A stretch of DNA of 64,000 nt from Linum tenue (GCA_946122785.1 CAMGYJ010000004.1:13600150-13664149); one strand, 5' to 3'. Positions 12,748-23,353 are shown, numbered from the stretch's first letter. Translations and numbers: made by a program. Notes: a model not told the origin generated them from the letters alone.

Positions 12748-14130
12748 TGATAACACCTAAACTGGTATTATTTACCCTTCATGCTTAGGTTTATTTTCTG
12801 CTAATTCATGTGCATAATCGTTTGAATAGCGTCGATTGCATCCCTATTTTATTCCTATTTGATTATGCTGTGATTTTAGAGTGCTTTAGACAAAACATGC
12901 GCATTAAGTATGAAAAAGTACACGAGTGTAGCAAAAGGGGAAGAATGTTGATGATCACGGCCTGGAGATGGAGATCACGGTCGAGAACAAAGACGACAAA
13001 CTCAAGGCAAAGATTGCGGCTGAGATCTTGGAGGCTGAGGGCGCGAACTTCGTGAAGAAGCCAGCGAGGAGAAACAGAGAGGAAGTTCACGGTCGCTCTT
13101 CACGGATCGAGACCATGTAGTCAGACCGCGAACTCCTCATGCCTGAAGGCCAAAACAACAACATCGACATATCACAGCCTCGAGGAAGAAAATCGCGACC
13201 GCGATCTTTATGCTGCCTAGCCGCAAACTTCTTCGTCCTATGAAGGCTATAAATAGAAGAATCCCTTCTCCTATTCATGAGAGATGATTTTGAGAGAGAA
13301 TTTATGTTTAGAGAGATGAAGAAGAGAGAGAAGCTGAAGGAAGGAGAGGAGGAGCCATCTTCCTCAACATCAAGGCTTCCCTAATTTCTTCTATGTATCT
13401 TCTTCCCTCCTTTATGGACTAGTCCTCTAAGATACTAGGGGTTCTAAACCCAAACCCTAGTTCTAGGGTTAATATGTAATGAATGGATATTTTAGAGTTT
13501 TAATGAATGAATGTGTTTATCTAGTTGATTTCATTATTTCTTTATCTTCGGTTGTGTTTGGGTAAGTGTTCCTAATCTTCTCTACTAGCCTACTTGAGCT
13601 TCTTCGTTGGGTATGGAGTTTTAGAATTAGGCGGGTAATAGCCATTAGAGGTTAGATGTATGAATAGGATCCTATGGTGGACGAGGCGACTGTACCCCTG
13701 CTATAGGAATTCCTTCCTAGATAGAACCCGAGATAAAACCTCAGTGTGGACGGTGGGTAGTACCATTGAAATATGTTATGTTCTTCATGCCCCAGATACG
13801 ATATCCTAGATCGAGGTGACTGACATGGGTTTAGGGGAGGCGTACTCGAAGGCGTGTGGATAACCATGAAAGGCCACGGAAAAGAGCTCACTCACCACAT
13901 TCGACAAACCCTATTTATCTAGACATTGCCTAGTAGACCTAGGCTAGGGTGAGGGATAGTTCCCCGAAGTACCTGCTTTTATCCTTATTTGTTCTCTCTA
14001 CTAATTCTTTCGCTTGAATCCTCCATCACAAATCCTTAAACCGATCGGCTAGATAACAACAACGTGGGAAGTAAGCTAGGGTACCAAGACCAGAGTGAAT
14101 ACGACCTTGATTGCCACTACACAACAAGAC
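12748..14130 (+). mobile_element. 3' LTR of an Athila/Tat-type element
   Basis: Begins TGATAACACC immediately after the polypurine tract. It contains a leader-like region with gagagaga blocks (13290-13350), 'ccctagttctagggtt', and an end resembling other LTR ends of the group (about 14050-14125, 'gtgggaagtaagctagggta'). A related end occurs at about 57440-57530. The right border is approximate. Confidence 0.6.
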
Positions 14131-15305
14131 CACTTTAGATTAAACTTGGTCTAGGATGAGGTAGTTATTAAGATGTGCTAACTATTGACAATGACTTGAA
14201 AGGATTGAATCGATCATGTTCCCATTTTTTCCTTTGTACAGGACACAGAAGGATGAAGATGGAAGGTTCTTGGAGAAAGAAGATTAGTAAGGAGAGAGGA
14301 AAATACATTAAAAATAAATTAATTACATTACACATGGCAACATTAGATTGGTTTGGAGCACCACAAAGATAAATAAGGTGGTGATACCAGACCACCCAAG
14401 AATTTCTCGTAAAACCAAATATAAGTAATTAATTAAGCTTTTTATGTTTATGTTAGAAACCCTCCATCATCAAGTATTTTGCTATATATTATTTACACTA
14501 AAGTTAATTTACATTACTTATTTTTGGCGACTGCAATTTTTTCATTTCTATGACTAGAAGAAATATTTCCCATATAAAATCATGTAAACAACCAAATAGT
14601 TCTTCAATTTGATCATCAAAAATTGAATGTAAGTACATATAATTTTATTAACATAGATATATACATCTAATGTGTCCATGCCACATGTGATTTAGAGTAA
14701 AAAAAAATTTCTTTATACCATCAGAAGGTGTGGTTAATTCTGATTATTCTCTATGCGAAGTGCAAAATCATTTTTCTAATGCTATGAACATCACTAAACT
14801 ATCAATTGTTTATAATCTCTCTAACTATTTCACATTGCTCAATATTGCAAAACTATTACTCCACTTGATGAGAATCGATCATCCATTAACAAAATTAGCA
14901 AGAAGAAATAGTGCCCTTTATATAAAGCAATAACATATATAGGGAAAATTATCAACATTTCTACTCCATATCCATTTAATTCATTTGTGTTTTTTTATTT
15001 ATATGTTATCAAATTCTGTGTTGGCAAATAAAATTGGTTACTTTATTGATTACTATACACGACTTTAAAATGATAATCATTTACAAACTAAGAGAAATAG
15101 ATTGTTAAGGTCTATCAAACTTACCGAAAATGGTTATAATTGTCTTCGAGTGATGCATCACGAAGACTTTCCATTTTATTTATCATATTTGAGATTTCTT
15201 CATTTATTTTGATGTTAGAATTTATATAAACTGTATTTTTCAAATTCGAATTTTAATGTCATTGTTGAAGATTTTGATATTGGAGATCACTCATATAAAT
15301 GTGAA
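14131..15305. other. Intergenic AT-rich sequence, no gene recognised
   Basis: Very AT-rich stretch with only short open frames (longest about 75 codons) that match nothing I know. No inverted or direct element ends were found. Confidence 0.5.
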
Positions 15306-15509
15306 TATTATGGAGGGAATAGGTTAGGGTGGTTACTCAATTTTGAGTAATCACGGTGGCTACCAACATCTATACCATTCATTATCTTTATTTTATTATA
15401 TTTTTAAATTAACGATTAAGATTAGCTAAGGGTAATTTAGGAAATGAAAAACATACCACACCTGATTACTCTATATATTATACTCAAACCCTAATACAAC
15501 CTATCTACC

Positions 15510-15875
15510 TAGCCGCCGTCTCTCTCTTCTCCCACCCCACAACCTCCCTGAGATTATCTCTAATTAAGACGAAGTCTTCCGCCGGACAAACAAGCCAAGT
15601 CCGGCGCCGCCCCGTCAACCAGTGGCTACCGGAGGAACTACAGCTAGGAATCTTGTCCAGGCTGCCGACCCCTGCCTCCATCGCTCGATTCTGATGCGTC
15701 AGCAAGTCGTGGCGCCGCCTCCTTTCCGACGACCCTGAATTCATCGCCAAGATCCTCTTCTCCGACCACGGTGACCTAAAACGCGACGAGGAGGCTCAGG
15801 TTCTAACTCTCGACGCTTTTCAGGAGTAGTACTCCATCCACTCCTGCGACACGCTCAGGTTGCGGCTGGAAAAGG
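15510..15875 (+). pseudogene. Captured F-box gene fragment inside the Pack-MULE
   Basis: The plus strand encodes an F-box motif: WLPEELQLGILSRLPTPAS followed, after an in-frame TGA at about 15692, by CVSKSWRRLLSDDPEFIAK. F-box proteins link substrates to SCF ubiquitin ligases through Skp1. A second stop (TAG, about 15827) follows downstream, after HGDLKRDEEAQVLTLDAFQE. The first stop lies where F-box proteins normally carry a basic residue. The fragment is only about 120 codons long, against 350-450 for a typical F-box protein, so it is a captured and dead 5' end. Confidence 0.8.
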
Positions 15876-15904
15876 TGGGATGAATAAAAACCCTAGATCT
15901 AATT

Positions 15905-16165
15905 CTTTTGCATTGGTAGTGATTTTTTCGTAGTGGTAGTATTTTTTTGCATTGGTATTGATTATTATGCAATGGTATTAATTTGCATGTATTGGTATTG
16001 ATTCAATCTGCAATGGTATTGATTTTTTGTGAAATGGTATAGATTTATATTGGTAGATTGTTTATATTGGTAGTTTTCGTATAATGGTATAGATTTATTT
16101 CTGCAATGGTATTTATATTTTTCAGAGTGATAGTGATTGTCTAATGGATTGGTAGTGATTTCGTG
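15905..16165 (+). repeat. Imperfect short tandem repeats of 'gcaatggtattgatt'
   Basis: About ten loose copies of a 15-25 bp T-rich unit (aatggtattgattt / attggtagtgattt) follow the F-box fragment inside the Pack-MULE. Copies vary in length and sequence. No coding sense is apparent. Confidence 0.65.
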
Positions 16166-16411
16166 TTTTTTCTTCTTTTGCAGAAAGATTGAGAAAAATA
16201 AGGAAAAGGGATTTGGCTGAAGATTATGGAAGTGAGAGAAAGAGAGAGAATTGTAATTAATAGATTCTTGTAATTACCTAAAATGTAATTTATTAAAAAA
16301 ATTAATTAATATAATTTATTTTTCATACCCAATTTACCCTTAGTAACCACGGTGATCACTACAAAAGTAGTAATCAAAGTAGTAATCACCGTAACCTGTC
16401 CCTATTATGGA

Positions 16412-16777
16412 GTGATGATGTGGAACGGTGAAAGTTGCTACGACACTCACTACTGCCAAGGTCTTTCGGATTATTACTTTAGTGGTGATTCAAATGCTAA
16501 TTTGAGTGGAAACCTTGTGGTTTATCTTCAGGATTTATCAGTGAGAAGTAAACTGAAGTGTGACTAGATTATGATTTTTAACAGTTGGTTATCTTGAATA
16601 GGTTTAATATTTCACTTTCAATAACCAATTTTGATTTTTTTGGTAATTGAATAATTTGGATTCATTTATATTATCAAATAAAAACTTATAACACAAATAA
16701 TTATTGTTGTTTATTCTATTTATGAAATGCATCCGACCAACAAACAACCCAAAATCTAGTAATGTAGAGTTATGTTT
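16412..16777. other. Short intergenic stretch between Pack-MULE and Tat element
   Basis: No gene recognised. It ends in GAAAC (16778-16782), the left copy of the Tat element target duplication. Confidence 0.5.
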
Positions 16778-16782
16778 GAAAC

Positions 16783-17348
16783 TGTTGGGGGGCATGCAAG
16801 GAAAGGCCCAATTGAAGGGCCAGTATGACTGTGGACCTGATGCGTGGGCCTGGCAGAGAGGAGTTGAGGACCAAGAGCGGACCAGAGGCCAGGGCCCAAA
16901 CGATGGGTCCGGGCCTAAGAGGGGGCGCATAACGACAAGGAGAAGGGGTAACGGTCAGAAGCGTACGGAGGAGACAAGGGGTAGGGCCGGGCGCCTCGGT
17001 GGCGCCGACCGGTGTCAGAGTGTCGGGGCGCCAGGGAGGAGTAAGGTACAGTGCATTTAATGAGGTGATGACGTAGGGCGGATCTGGGGGGCAATGGTCG
17101 GCCCTACCTCGGGTATAAATAGTGAAGTGGGTGAAGCTCATTGACTCAGGTTCCAACTTCTCTCTAAACTTACATCCTACTTCTCTCTCTAGAATTCATC
17201 CTGACTTGAGCGTTGGAGTGCTAACGAGCCCTTGCAAAGGGGTTCAGGGCGCGTCGCTGTGTGCAGGAGGAGAACGTGTGGGCAAAGCGTGGGGGAAGAC
17301 AGGAGGGCTCAACGGACCAGCAGGCGCAAGGCGTACGTGGCACAAACA
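16783..17348 (+). repeat. 5' LTR of the Tat element, with TATA box
   Basis: Promoter-bearing LTR. A TATAAATA box at 17114-17121 predicts transcription start about 30 bp downstream, within the CT-rich 'cttctctctaaact' area. It differs from the 3' LTR at five positions (near 16806, 16835, 16870, 17246 and 17323). Confidence 0.95.
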
Positions 17349-17350
17349 AT

Positions 17351-17370
17351 TGGCGCGCCAGGAAGGGGGG
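17351..17370 (+). other. Primer-binding site of the Tat element
   Basis: TGGCGCGCCAGGAAGGGG starts two bases after the LTR end (CA). The TGG start pairs with the universal tRNA 3' CCA. I did not assign the tRNA species. Confidence 0.75.
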
Positions 17371-17392
17371 TATAACCACTACGAGCAGCACG

Positions 17393-18655
17393 ATGATGGA
17401 AGAAGCGGCCCAGGGGGAAGGCGAGGGGAACCGCGCCCAGAATGAAGTTGGCTCGGAGGAGGCGCCCCACGCCTCCGAGGAGGCGCAGGGGGGAGATGAA
17501 GAGGCGCAGGGAACGGCACATTCGGAGGGGGACACGTTGACCAAGGAACACCTGATCAGCATCATTGAGGAGCAGGCCCAGGCGCTCAAAGCTCTGAGGA
17601 AGGAGGTGGAGGTCCTAAAGAAAGGAGGGGGTGTCGCGCCTCCCCACGGCGGAAGGAAGAGGGACCGCGAGGACGAGGAAGAGGGGATGACCAGCGCGTT
17701 AAGACGCACCGAAGACGCAGGTCACCCGGAACGGCACGAGGCGCCGGACTTCGAGGAGCGCAACGCATGGGCACCCAGGCGCCTGGGGCGCCCGTGGGGA
17801 GTACGGCAGCCGTTGGCGCGAAGCGTCCTGGCGGAACAAGCAAACTCGGTCATACCGGCGCTACCCAGCTACGACGGCACGACCGACCCGGAGGACCACC
17901 TGAACAACTACTTCACCAAGATGCAGTTGTATAATAGCTCGAACGCCACGCTCTGTCGCGCCTTCCCCTCAACCTTTGTAGGCGTGGTGCTGGACTGGTA
18001 TCATCAGATCGAAGAAGGGAGGATCGATAGCTTTGAGCAATTCGCGGCCATGTTCCTCTCAAAATTTGCCAGCCGGAAGCGCAGGAGCCTGACGATCAGC
18101 GCATTGTTTAAAGTCAGGCAGCGAAAGGGCGAAGCGCTCCGAGATTTCTACGAGCGGTGGATGTCCGTAGCAATGGCGGTCAAGGACGTCAAGCCCCCGG
18201 TCCTGGGCTGTTGCTTGGACGAGTGCACCAATAGCGAGGAGCTTTGCCGTGCGCTTTCGAAGCGCGATGTGGTGTCCACGGAGGATTTGGACCGTCGGGT
18301 GCAGAAAGTCATCATGCTGGAAGAGACGTTAGCGGCGAGGAGGATGGAGCGAAGGGAGGCACGCCCCGACGAGGCCGAGGCGGCCCGGGCAACCCGTCCG
18401 CCCCCCGCCCCACCAGGCCCACAGGGCTATCCCCAGAGTGCCCGCCGTCCCGAGCCACCACGCTTTCCGCCCAGGAGTGCGACGAACTTCACCGAGCTCA
18501 ACGACACCCTGCGAAATGTACTGCAATATGCAAGGGACAAGGGATACCACCTGCGCTGGCCGGGCCCCATGCGGGGGCGCCTGAACGAGCAGAACTTAGA
18601 CAGATTTTGCGAGTTCCATCGCGAGAGGGGGCACCACACGGCTGACTGCTACTAA
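17393..18655 (+). CDS. gag: Tat element gag
   Basis: Nucleocapsid-type protein that packages element RNA. I start at 17393 (MMEEAAQGEGEGN), because the open frame from 17261 begins inside the LTR and upstream of the primer-binding site. About 420 residues. An acidic N-terminus and a short coiled coil (HLISIIEEQAQALKALRKEV) come first. The Ty3/gypsy gag core follows, with YDGTTDPEDHLNNYF, WYHQIEEGRIDSFEQFAAMF and LRDFYERWMSVAM. A zinc-knuckle-like end CEFHRERGHHTADC comes just before a TAA stop. The stop at 18653-18655 is in the same frame as the pol ORF, so gag and pol are divided by a single codon. Whether this is readthrough control or a mutation is unclear. Confidence 0.93.
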   Translation: MMEEAAQGEGEGNRAQNEVGSEEAPHASEEAQGGDEEAQGTAHSEGDTLTKEHLISIIEEQAQALKALRKEVEVLKKGGGVAPPHGGRKRDREDEEEGMTSALRRTEDAGHPERHEAPDFEERNAWAPRRLGRPWGVRQPLARSVLAEQANSVIPALPSYDGTTDPEDHLNNYFTKMQLYNSSNATLCRAFPSTFVGVVLDWYHQIEEGRIDSFEQFAAMFLSKFASRKRRSLTISALFKVRQRKGEALRDFYERWMSVAMAVKDVKPPVLGCCLDECTNSEELCRALSKRDVVSTEDLDRRVQKVIMLEETLAARRMERREARPDEAEAARATRPPPAPPGPQGYPQSARRPEPPRFPPRSATNFTELNDTLRNVLQYARDKGYHLRWPGPMRGRLNEQNLDRFCEFHRERGHHTADCY

Positions 18656-21265
18656 CTCAAGTCGGAGATTCAGGGGTTAGTGGACAAGGGGATGTTGAAC
18701 GACTTTGTGAAAAAGGCGGAGGACAAGGCGCAGCGAACCTTCATGGCACAAGAAGAGAAGGTGGCGGCGCCTCCGAGAAGCGGAGATGAAGGAAGGACGG
18801 ACGATGCCCGGAACGGAGTGTTGGGCGGAGGCGAGGAGTTGCCGCCCCCTCCATTTGAAGTTGAACCAGAAACCAACCCCGCCCGGGTAAGGTTGACGAT
18901 CGAAGCTATTACTGGCACCGTAGATCTGAGGCAGAAGTTGGAAGAAGGCAGGCGGCTAAGGTCGGCCACCGCCAGCGCGCGCGCCGCTGTACGGATCCAC
19001 TTCAACGAAGCTCCGGAGGAGGCGTGTCGGGTTCCGTCGGTCGAGGCATTGGAGATCAGGGGGGTGGTCGCAGGATGCGAGGTAAAGAGGATGCTGGTGG
19101 ACATGGGGAGCTCAATGGATGTGCTGTTCCGGTCCACCTTCGAGAAGATGCAATTGTCGCCAAACATAGTGAGGCCGGCGGACACAGTCTTGGTGGGGTT
19201 TTCAGGAGTACCGGCACAAGTCGTGGGGCGCGTGAGTCTCCCCGTCACGCTAGGGGAGGAGGAGCACCGGGTCACGCACACCGTCGATTTTGGCATCGTC
19301 GACTGTCCCTCCAACTACAACGCCATCCTGGGGCGCCCACTCCTAGCCCTGTTTAACGGGGTGGCGTCGCCATGCCACCAAGTCCTGAAATTTGTAACCC
19401 CAAAGGGGGTCGGGGTGTCTAGGGGCGAGGCGTCGCAGGAAGCCCGGCTTGTTAAAAGAATGCGGATGTACAACATAGACGTGCGACCCGAAGACTTACC
19501 GAGAGCGGAGGCGGCTGATGCGGAGATCCAAGTGCCCCTGGACGACGGATGTCCGGAGAGGTGTGTGCGTATCTCCGCCCATACAAGTGGTGAAGCAGCC
19601 GAGTCACTGGTGGGGTTGCTGAAAGAGTTTGCAGACCTATTCGCCTGGAGCGCACGCGAAATGCCGGGGGTGAGCCCTGAAATAGCGGTGCATCGCTTGT
19701 CGGTCGAAAAGGGGGTGCGCCCCGTGCAACAGAAGAGGCGGCCGCTGTCGGAAGAAAAGGAAGAGGCGCTGCGTAAGGAAGTGAGAAAGTTGCTTGATGC
19801 AGGGTTCGTGGAGGAAGCCAAATACACGACTTGGTTGTCCAATGTGGTGTTAGTCCCGAAGGCGCTGGGTGATTGGAGGATGTGTGTCGACTACACAAGC
19901 CTTAACCGTGTGTGCCCCTCTGACACGTATCCGATGCCCCGCATTGACCAGCGGGTGGACGCGACCGCCTACCACGAGGCGCTGAGCTTCCTAGACATGT
20001 TTTCCGGCTATCACCAAATCCTCATGTGCGAGGAAGATCGGGAGAATACGACATTCATGACCTCCTTCGACAATTTTCGTTATAAGGTCATGTCCTTTGG
20101 GCTGAAGAACGCGGGGGCGACATACCAACGCATGGTGAACACGGTGTTCCAAAGGCAGATCGGGAGGAACGTTGAGGCGTACGTGGATGACCTGGTAGTC
20201 AAGAGTAAACGGAGAGAGGACCACTTGAAAGACCTGCGTGAGACGTTCGAGACTATGCGCTCGCACTCCCTTCGACTTAACCCCCTCAAGTGTGTTTTCG
20301 GAGCGGAGGCGGGAAAGTTTTTAGGCTTCATGATCACTAAAAGAGGAATCGAGGCCAACCCGAGGCAGGTGGAGGCGATCAGGCGCCTCGAGCCCCCGAG
20401 GACGCCCAAGGAGGTGCAGAGTCTGAATGGGCGCCTGGCTGCGCTAGGGCGGTTCATACCCCGATCGGCCGACGTGGGGGCCCCCTTTTTTAAAGTCTTG
20501 AAGAGGGCGGCTCGATTCAAGTGGACTGAGGAATGCGATGAGGCGTTCGAAAGATTGAAGAGTCTCCTGGTGTCACCGACTGTTATGACGGCGCCCCGAA
20601 TGGGCGAAGTGCTATACCTCTACATAGCGGTGTCACGAACGGCGGTGAGTGCGGTCTTGGTTTCGAGGGCGGAGGCGGATGGAGAGGAGCATCCCGTGTA
20701 CTATGTGAGCAAGGTGATGACGGGTCCGGAGACACGGTATGCACCCATAGAGAAGGCGGCCTTAGCCGTGGTGTCCGCGGCGGAGAAGTTGCGCCCATAT
20801 TTTCAGGCACACGCTGTCGTGGTACTCACGAACCTACCGTTGAAACGGACCTTAGGCTCTATGGATGTGGCGGGGCGTATGGTGAAATGGGCGGTGCAAC
20901 TGAGCGAGTATGACATCAAGTACGCGCCCCGCCCTGCAATCAAGGCGCAAGTGTTGGCAGACTTCGCGGCAGAAGGAGTGGTGAGCAAGGGAGATGGGGT
21001 AAACGAAAGTTGGCAAGTCTACGTTGACGGAGCGGCCAGCCGGGTTGGGGCAGGCGCAGGAGTAGTGGTTATTAACCCCACCGGCGCTATGCATGAGTTG
21101 GCGCTTCGGTTCTCTACGCTGAAGACCAACAACGCGGCGGAGTACGAGGCCGTAATAGCGGGGCTGAACGCGGCGCGAGAGCTAGGGGCGCGAAGGGTTC
21201 AGGTCCGCTCTGACTCCGCTTTGGTAGTAAACCAGTTGAACGGCGTGTTTGAGGTGAAGGAATAG
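18656..21265 (+). CDS. pol: Tat element protease-reverse transcriptase-RNase H
   Basis: Polyprotein that matures element proteins and copies RNA to DNA. A methionine at 18680 opens the frame, which is continuous with gag except for the TAA. The aspartic protease site reads VDMGSSMDVLF (about 19099), with M where T is usual in D-T-G. The RT has NVVLVPKALGDWRMCVDYTSLN, SFGLKNAGATYQRMVN and the catalytic YVDD at 20180-20191. Its own RNase H follows (LYLYIAVSRTAVSAVLVSRA, YAPIEKAALAVV). An additional RNase H begins at WQVYVDGAAS (about 21011) with NNAAEYEAVIAGL and RSDSALVVNQLNG, as in the Tat lineage. A TAG at 21263-21265 cuts this second RNase H, while the same frame continues at once after it. 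Confidence 0.95.
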   Translation, partial: LKSEIQGLVDKGMLNDFVKKAEDKAQRTFMAQEEKVAAPPRSGDEGRTDDARNGVLGGGEELPPPPFEVEPETNPARVRLTIEAITGTVDLRQKLEEGRRLRSATASARAAVRIHFNEAPEEACRVPSVEALEIRGVVAGCEVKRMLVDMGSSMDVLFRSTFEKMQLSPNIVRPADTVLVGFSGVPAQVVGRVSLPVTLGEEEHRVTHTVDFGIVDCPSNYNAILGRPLLALFNGVASPCHQVLKFVTPKGVGVSRGEASQEARLVKRMRMYNIDVRPEDLPRAEAADAEIQVPLDDGCPERCVRISAHTSGEAAESLVGLLKEFADLFAWSAREMPGVSPEIAVHRLSVEKGVRPVQQKRRPLSEEKEEALRKEVRKLLDAGFVEEAKYTTWLSNVVLVPKALGDWRMCVDYTSLNRVCPSDTYPMPRIDQRVDATAYHEALSFLDMFSGYHQILMCEEDRENTTFMTSFDNFRYKVMSFGLKNAGATYQRMVNTVFQRQIGRNVEAYVDDLVVKSKRREDHLKDLRETFETMRSHSLRLNPLKCVFGAEAGKFLGFMITKRGIEANPRQVEAIRRLEPPRTPKEVQSLNGRLAALGRFIPRSADVGAPFFKVLKRAARFKWTEECDEAFERLKSLLVSPTVMTAPRMGEVLYLYIAVSRTAVSAVLVSRAEADGEEHPVYYVSKVMTGPETRYAPIEKAALAVVSAAEKLRPYFQAHAVVVLTNLPLKRTLGSMDVAGRMVKWAVQLSEYDIKYAPRPAIKAQVLADFAAEGVVSKGDGVNESWQVYVDGAASRVGAGAGVVVINPTGAMHELALRFSTLKTNNAAEYEAVIAGLNAARELGARRVQVRSDSALVVNQLNGVFEVKE

Positions 21266-22579
21266 TCGTTGGGGGAGCACCTGAAAAGGATCAAGGGGAT
21301 GCGCGGCTGGTTCGATCACGTGGAATTCACTCACGTCCCGAGAGAGGAGAATTCCCACGCAGACGCGCTGTCAAAACTGGCCACGGCTACTGACTTCGAG
21401 AACGAAAGGCACGTCATCGTCACAAAGGAGCACCCGTCATGCGAACCAATGGTCGGGGTGATAGGGGTGCAGGATAATGAGGAGCAGGGATGGATGGGTC
21501 CAATCAAGGCCTACCTAACCCACGGAACGATCCCTGAAGACGCTAGGCAGGCGTGGCAAGTGAGGCGTAAGGCAGCCCGTTGCACGATACTGGAAGGGCG
21601 CTTGTACAAAAGGTCACATTCGGGAGCGTACCTGAGGTGCCTCACAGAGGCGGAAGGAGCAGAGGCAATAGCGGAGGTGCACCAGGGCGCCTGTGGCATG
21701 CATGCAGGCGCGCGAAGCCTCGAGAAAGTGTTGTTACGCCAAGGTTACTACTGGCCCTCAATCAGAAAGGATGCCAAGAAGCACGTGGAGGGCTGCCATC
21801 AATGCCAGATCCATTCCAACGACGTGCACGTACCACAAGCGCCCATGCAGGGCAACGTGGGGGCTTGGCCATTTTCGCAATGGGGGATGGACCTGCTGGG
21901 ACCCTTCCCAAAGGCGCCCGGACAGATGAAGTACCTCATCGTGGCGGTCGACTACTTCTCGAAATGGGTGGAAGCTGAACCCTTGGCGTCTATCACCCAG
22001 GCTCAGGTCAGGAAGTTTACGACTAAGAACATCTTCTCTCGGTTCGGGCTGCCTGAATCGATCGTGGCTGACCATGGCAAGCAATTCGACTGCCGTCAGT
22101 TCATAGACTTCTGTGACGAGAAGGGGGTGGTGCTACGATTCTCGTCGGTGGCTTACCCCCAAGCCAACGGGCAGGCAGAGGCGGCAAACAAGAGCATCTT
22201 GCATGGGCTCCATACGAGATTATTAGAGGCCAAGGGGAGATGGGTCGAGGAGCTCCCGGGCGTGCTCTGGGCGCACAGAACGACACATAAGGTGGCAACA
22301 GGAGAGACGCCGTTTGCGTTAACTTACGGCAGTGAGGCGGTTCTCCCGGTGGAGATGCGTTTCCCCACGCATCGTATGGCGGAATATGAGGAGTTGGCCA
22401 ACGGGGAGGAACGCGTACACGATCTCGACATGCTGGAGGAGCGCCGCGACATTGCTTCAGTTCGACTCGAGGCCATGAAACGACAGGTGGCCAAGTACTA
22501 TAACCGTAAGATGCGCCCCCCATCAGATACGCCTGGGCAGTATGGTGCTTCGACGGGACTTCCGACCGAACCCATGTGA
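21266..22579 (+). CDS. Tat element integrase (after the in-frame TAG)
   Basis: Continues the pol frame. The end of the extra RNase H (HVPREENSHADALSKLA) is followed by the integrase, which inserts the DNA copy into the chromosome. The zinc-binding HHCC domain is seen as HQGACGMHAG to GCHQCQIH (about 21680-21812). The catalytic core has WGMDLLGPFP (first D, about 21883), ESIVADHGKQFD (second D, about 22055-22090) and YPQANGQAEAANKSI (catalytic E, about 22155-22199). All three acidic residues are present. The frame runs off at 22579 through a frameshift between about 22516 and 22541, after which the C-terminal domain continues in another frame. Confidence 0.93.
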   Translation, partial: SLGEHLKRIKGMRGWFDHVEFTHVPREENSHADALSKLATATDFENERHVIVTKEHPSCEPMVGVIGVQDNEEQGWMGPIKAYLTHGTIPEDARQAWQVRRKAARCTILEGRLYKRSHSGAYLRCLTEAEGAEAIAEVHQGACGMHAGARSLEKVLLRQGYYWPSIRKDAKKHVEGCHQCQIHSNDVHVPQAPMQGNVGAWPFSQWGMDLLGPFPKAPGQMKYLIVAVDYFSKWVEAEPLASITQAQVRKFTTKNIFSRFGLPESIVADHGKQFDCRQFIDFCDEKGVVLRFSSVAYPQANGQAEAANKSILHGLHTRLLEAKGRWVEELPGVLWAHRTTHKVATGETPFALTYGSEAVLPVEMRFPTHRMAEYEELANGEERVHDLDMLEERRDIASVRLEAMKRQVAKYYNRKMRPPSDTPGQYGASTGLPTEPM

Positions 22580-22745
22580 GGGAAAGCTCGCTCCCAAGTG
22601 GAAAGGTCCGTACCGCGTTCGCGAGGTGGTAGGACCGGCCACGTTCAAGCTGGAGCGCCCTGGGGGGAAGGCGATCAAGCGAACATGGAACGCACAGAAC
22701 CTTAGGGTATACCACGGGTCCGAGTTAGGGGAAGCCTCCGAATGA
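22542..22745 (+). CDS. Tat element integrase C-terminal domain (shifted frame)
   Basis: About 67 codons reading MVLRRDFRPNPCEGKLAPKW, GPYRVREVVGPATFKL and RTWNAQNLRVYH. This is the usual C-terminal end of Ty3/gypsy integrases (GPY/F motif), without a chromodomain, as expected for Tat. It is one frame away from the upstream integrase, so a small indel has broken pol here. Confidence 0.88.
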   Translation: MVLRRDFRPNPCEGKLAPKWKGPYRVREVVGPATFKLERPGGKAIKRTWNAQNLRVYHGSELGEASE

Positions 22746-22862
22746 CGAGGCAGCAACAAAAGGAAAGGCGTCTGTGTTTTGGCTGGTATGCGATAGTAAG
22801 TTGTTGGAGGGTAGGGGGTCTATTATTACTGCAAGCGCGTCGCCCCACGCGCCCGAGTGAGG

Positions 22863-23180
22863 TATCGTAAAGCGCCTTCCTTTTGCGCCATAGATCGTTA
22901 GTAGTATGAATCGTAAAGCGCCCTCTTTTGCGCCTCAAGGATGTAACAACATTATTGGTAAAGCGCCCTACTTTTGCGCCTTAACATCGTAAAGCGCCCT
23001 ACTATTGCGCCTTAACATCGTGGCAGGGTTGGTAAAGCGCCTTTACTTTCGCGCCTTAATATCGTAAAGCGCCCTACTATCGCGCCTTAACATCGTGGCA
23101 TGGTTGACAAAGCACAGGGGTGGTAAAGCACCCTACTTTGATGTCTTGACATCAAAAGGCGCCCGTAAAATTGCGCCTTA
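22863..23180 (+). repeat. Degenerate tandem repeat with core TAAAGCGCC
   Basis: TAAAGCGCC recurs at 22868, 22914, 22959, 22990, 23033 and 23064, usually followed about 10 bases later by GCGCC. Weaker copies lie at about 23108, 23124 and 23155. Spacing is 31-46 bp. Copies around 22959-23100 read 'TAAAGCGCCCTACTxTTGCGCCTTAACATCG'. The array lies between the sense pol and the 3' end of the antisense gene, a place where Tat-lineage elements often carry tandem repeats. Confidence 0.85.
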
Positions 23181-23353
23181 AGAATCATGATCGTCCGGGA
23201 CAAAAGATACAACGCGAAAAGAAAAATACCGCCGGAGTAAGGCGTATGCACAAAAGTAAATACCTTAATCTGAAAACATAAGTTCATTGCAAAGTTGGCC
23301 AGCAGTTACATCCATTAAAAAATTTAAAGCAACAAGAAGGCGCAAGCCTTGGT

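Larger units (their letters stand above)
15315..16402. mobile_element. Pack-MULE-like element with 9-bp target duplication
   Basis: The ends are inverted: left GGGAATAGGTTAGGGTGGTT, right (reversed) GGGACAGGTTACGGTGATTA. Both sides are flanked by the 9-bp direct repeat TATTATGGA (15306-15314 and 16403-16411), the duplication length made by Mutator-like transposases. The 1088-bp body holds a host gene fragment (F-box) and no transposase, which defines a Pack-MULE. The subterminal parts contain complementary 'taatcacggtgg/ccaccgtg' type sequences. Confidence 0.85.

Noticed and set aside
17261..17392. Upstream ATG of gag inside the LTR
   Set aside because: Lies before the primer-binding site; the start at 17393 is used instead.
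17221..17709. Minus-strand open frame across gag and LTR
   Set aside because: GC-rich shadow of the Tat gag.
22863..23180. CRISPR-like spacing of repeats
   Set aside because: Plant DNA, imperfect repeats inside a retrotransposon, spacers contain the same motif.
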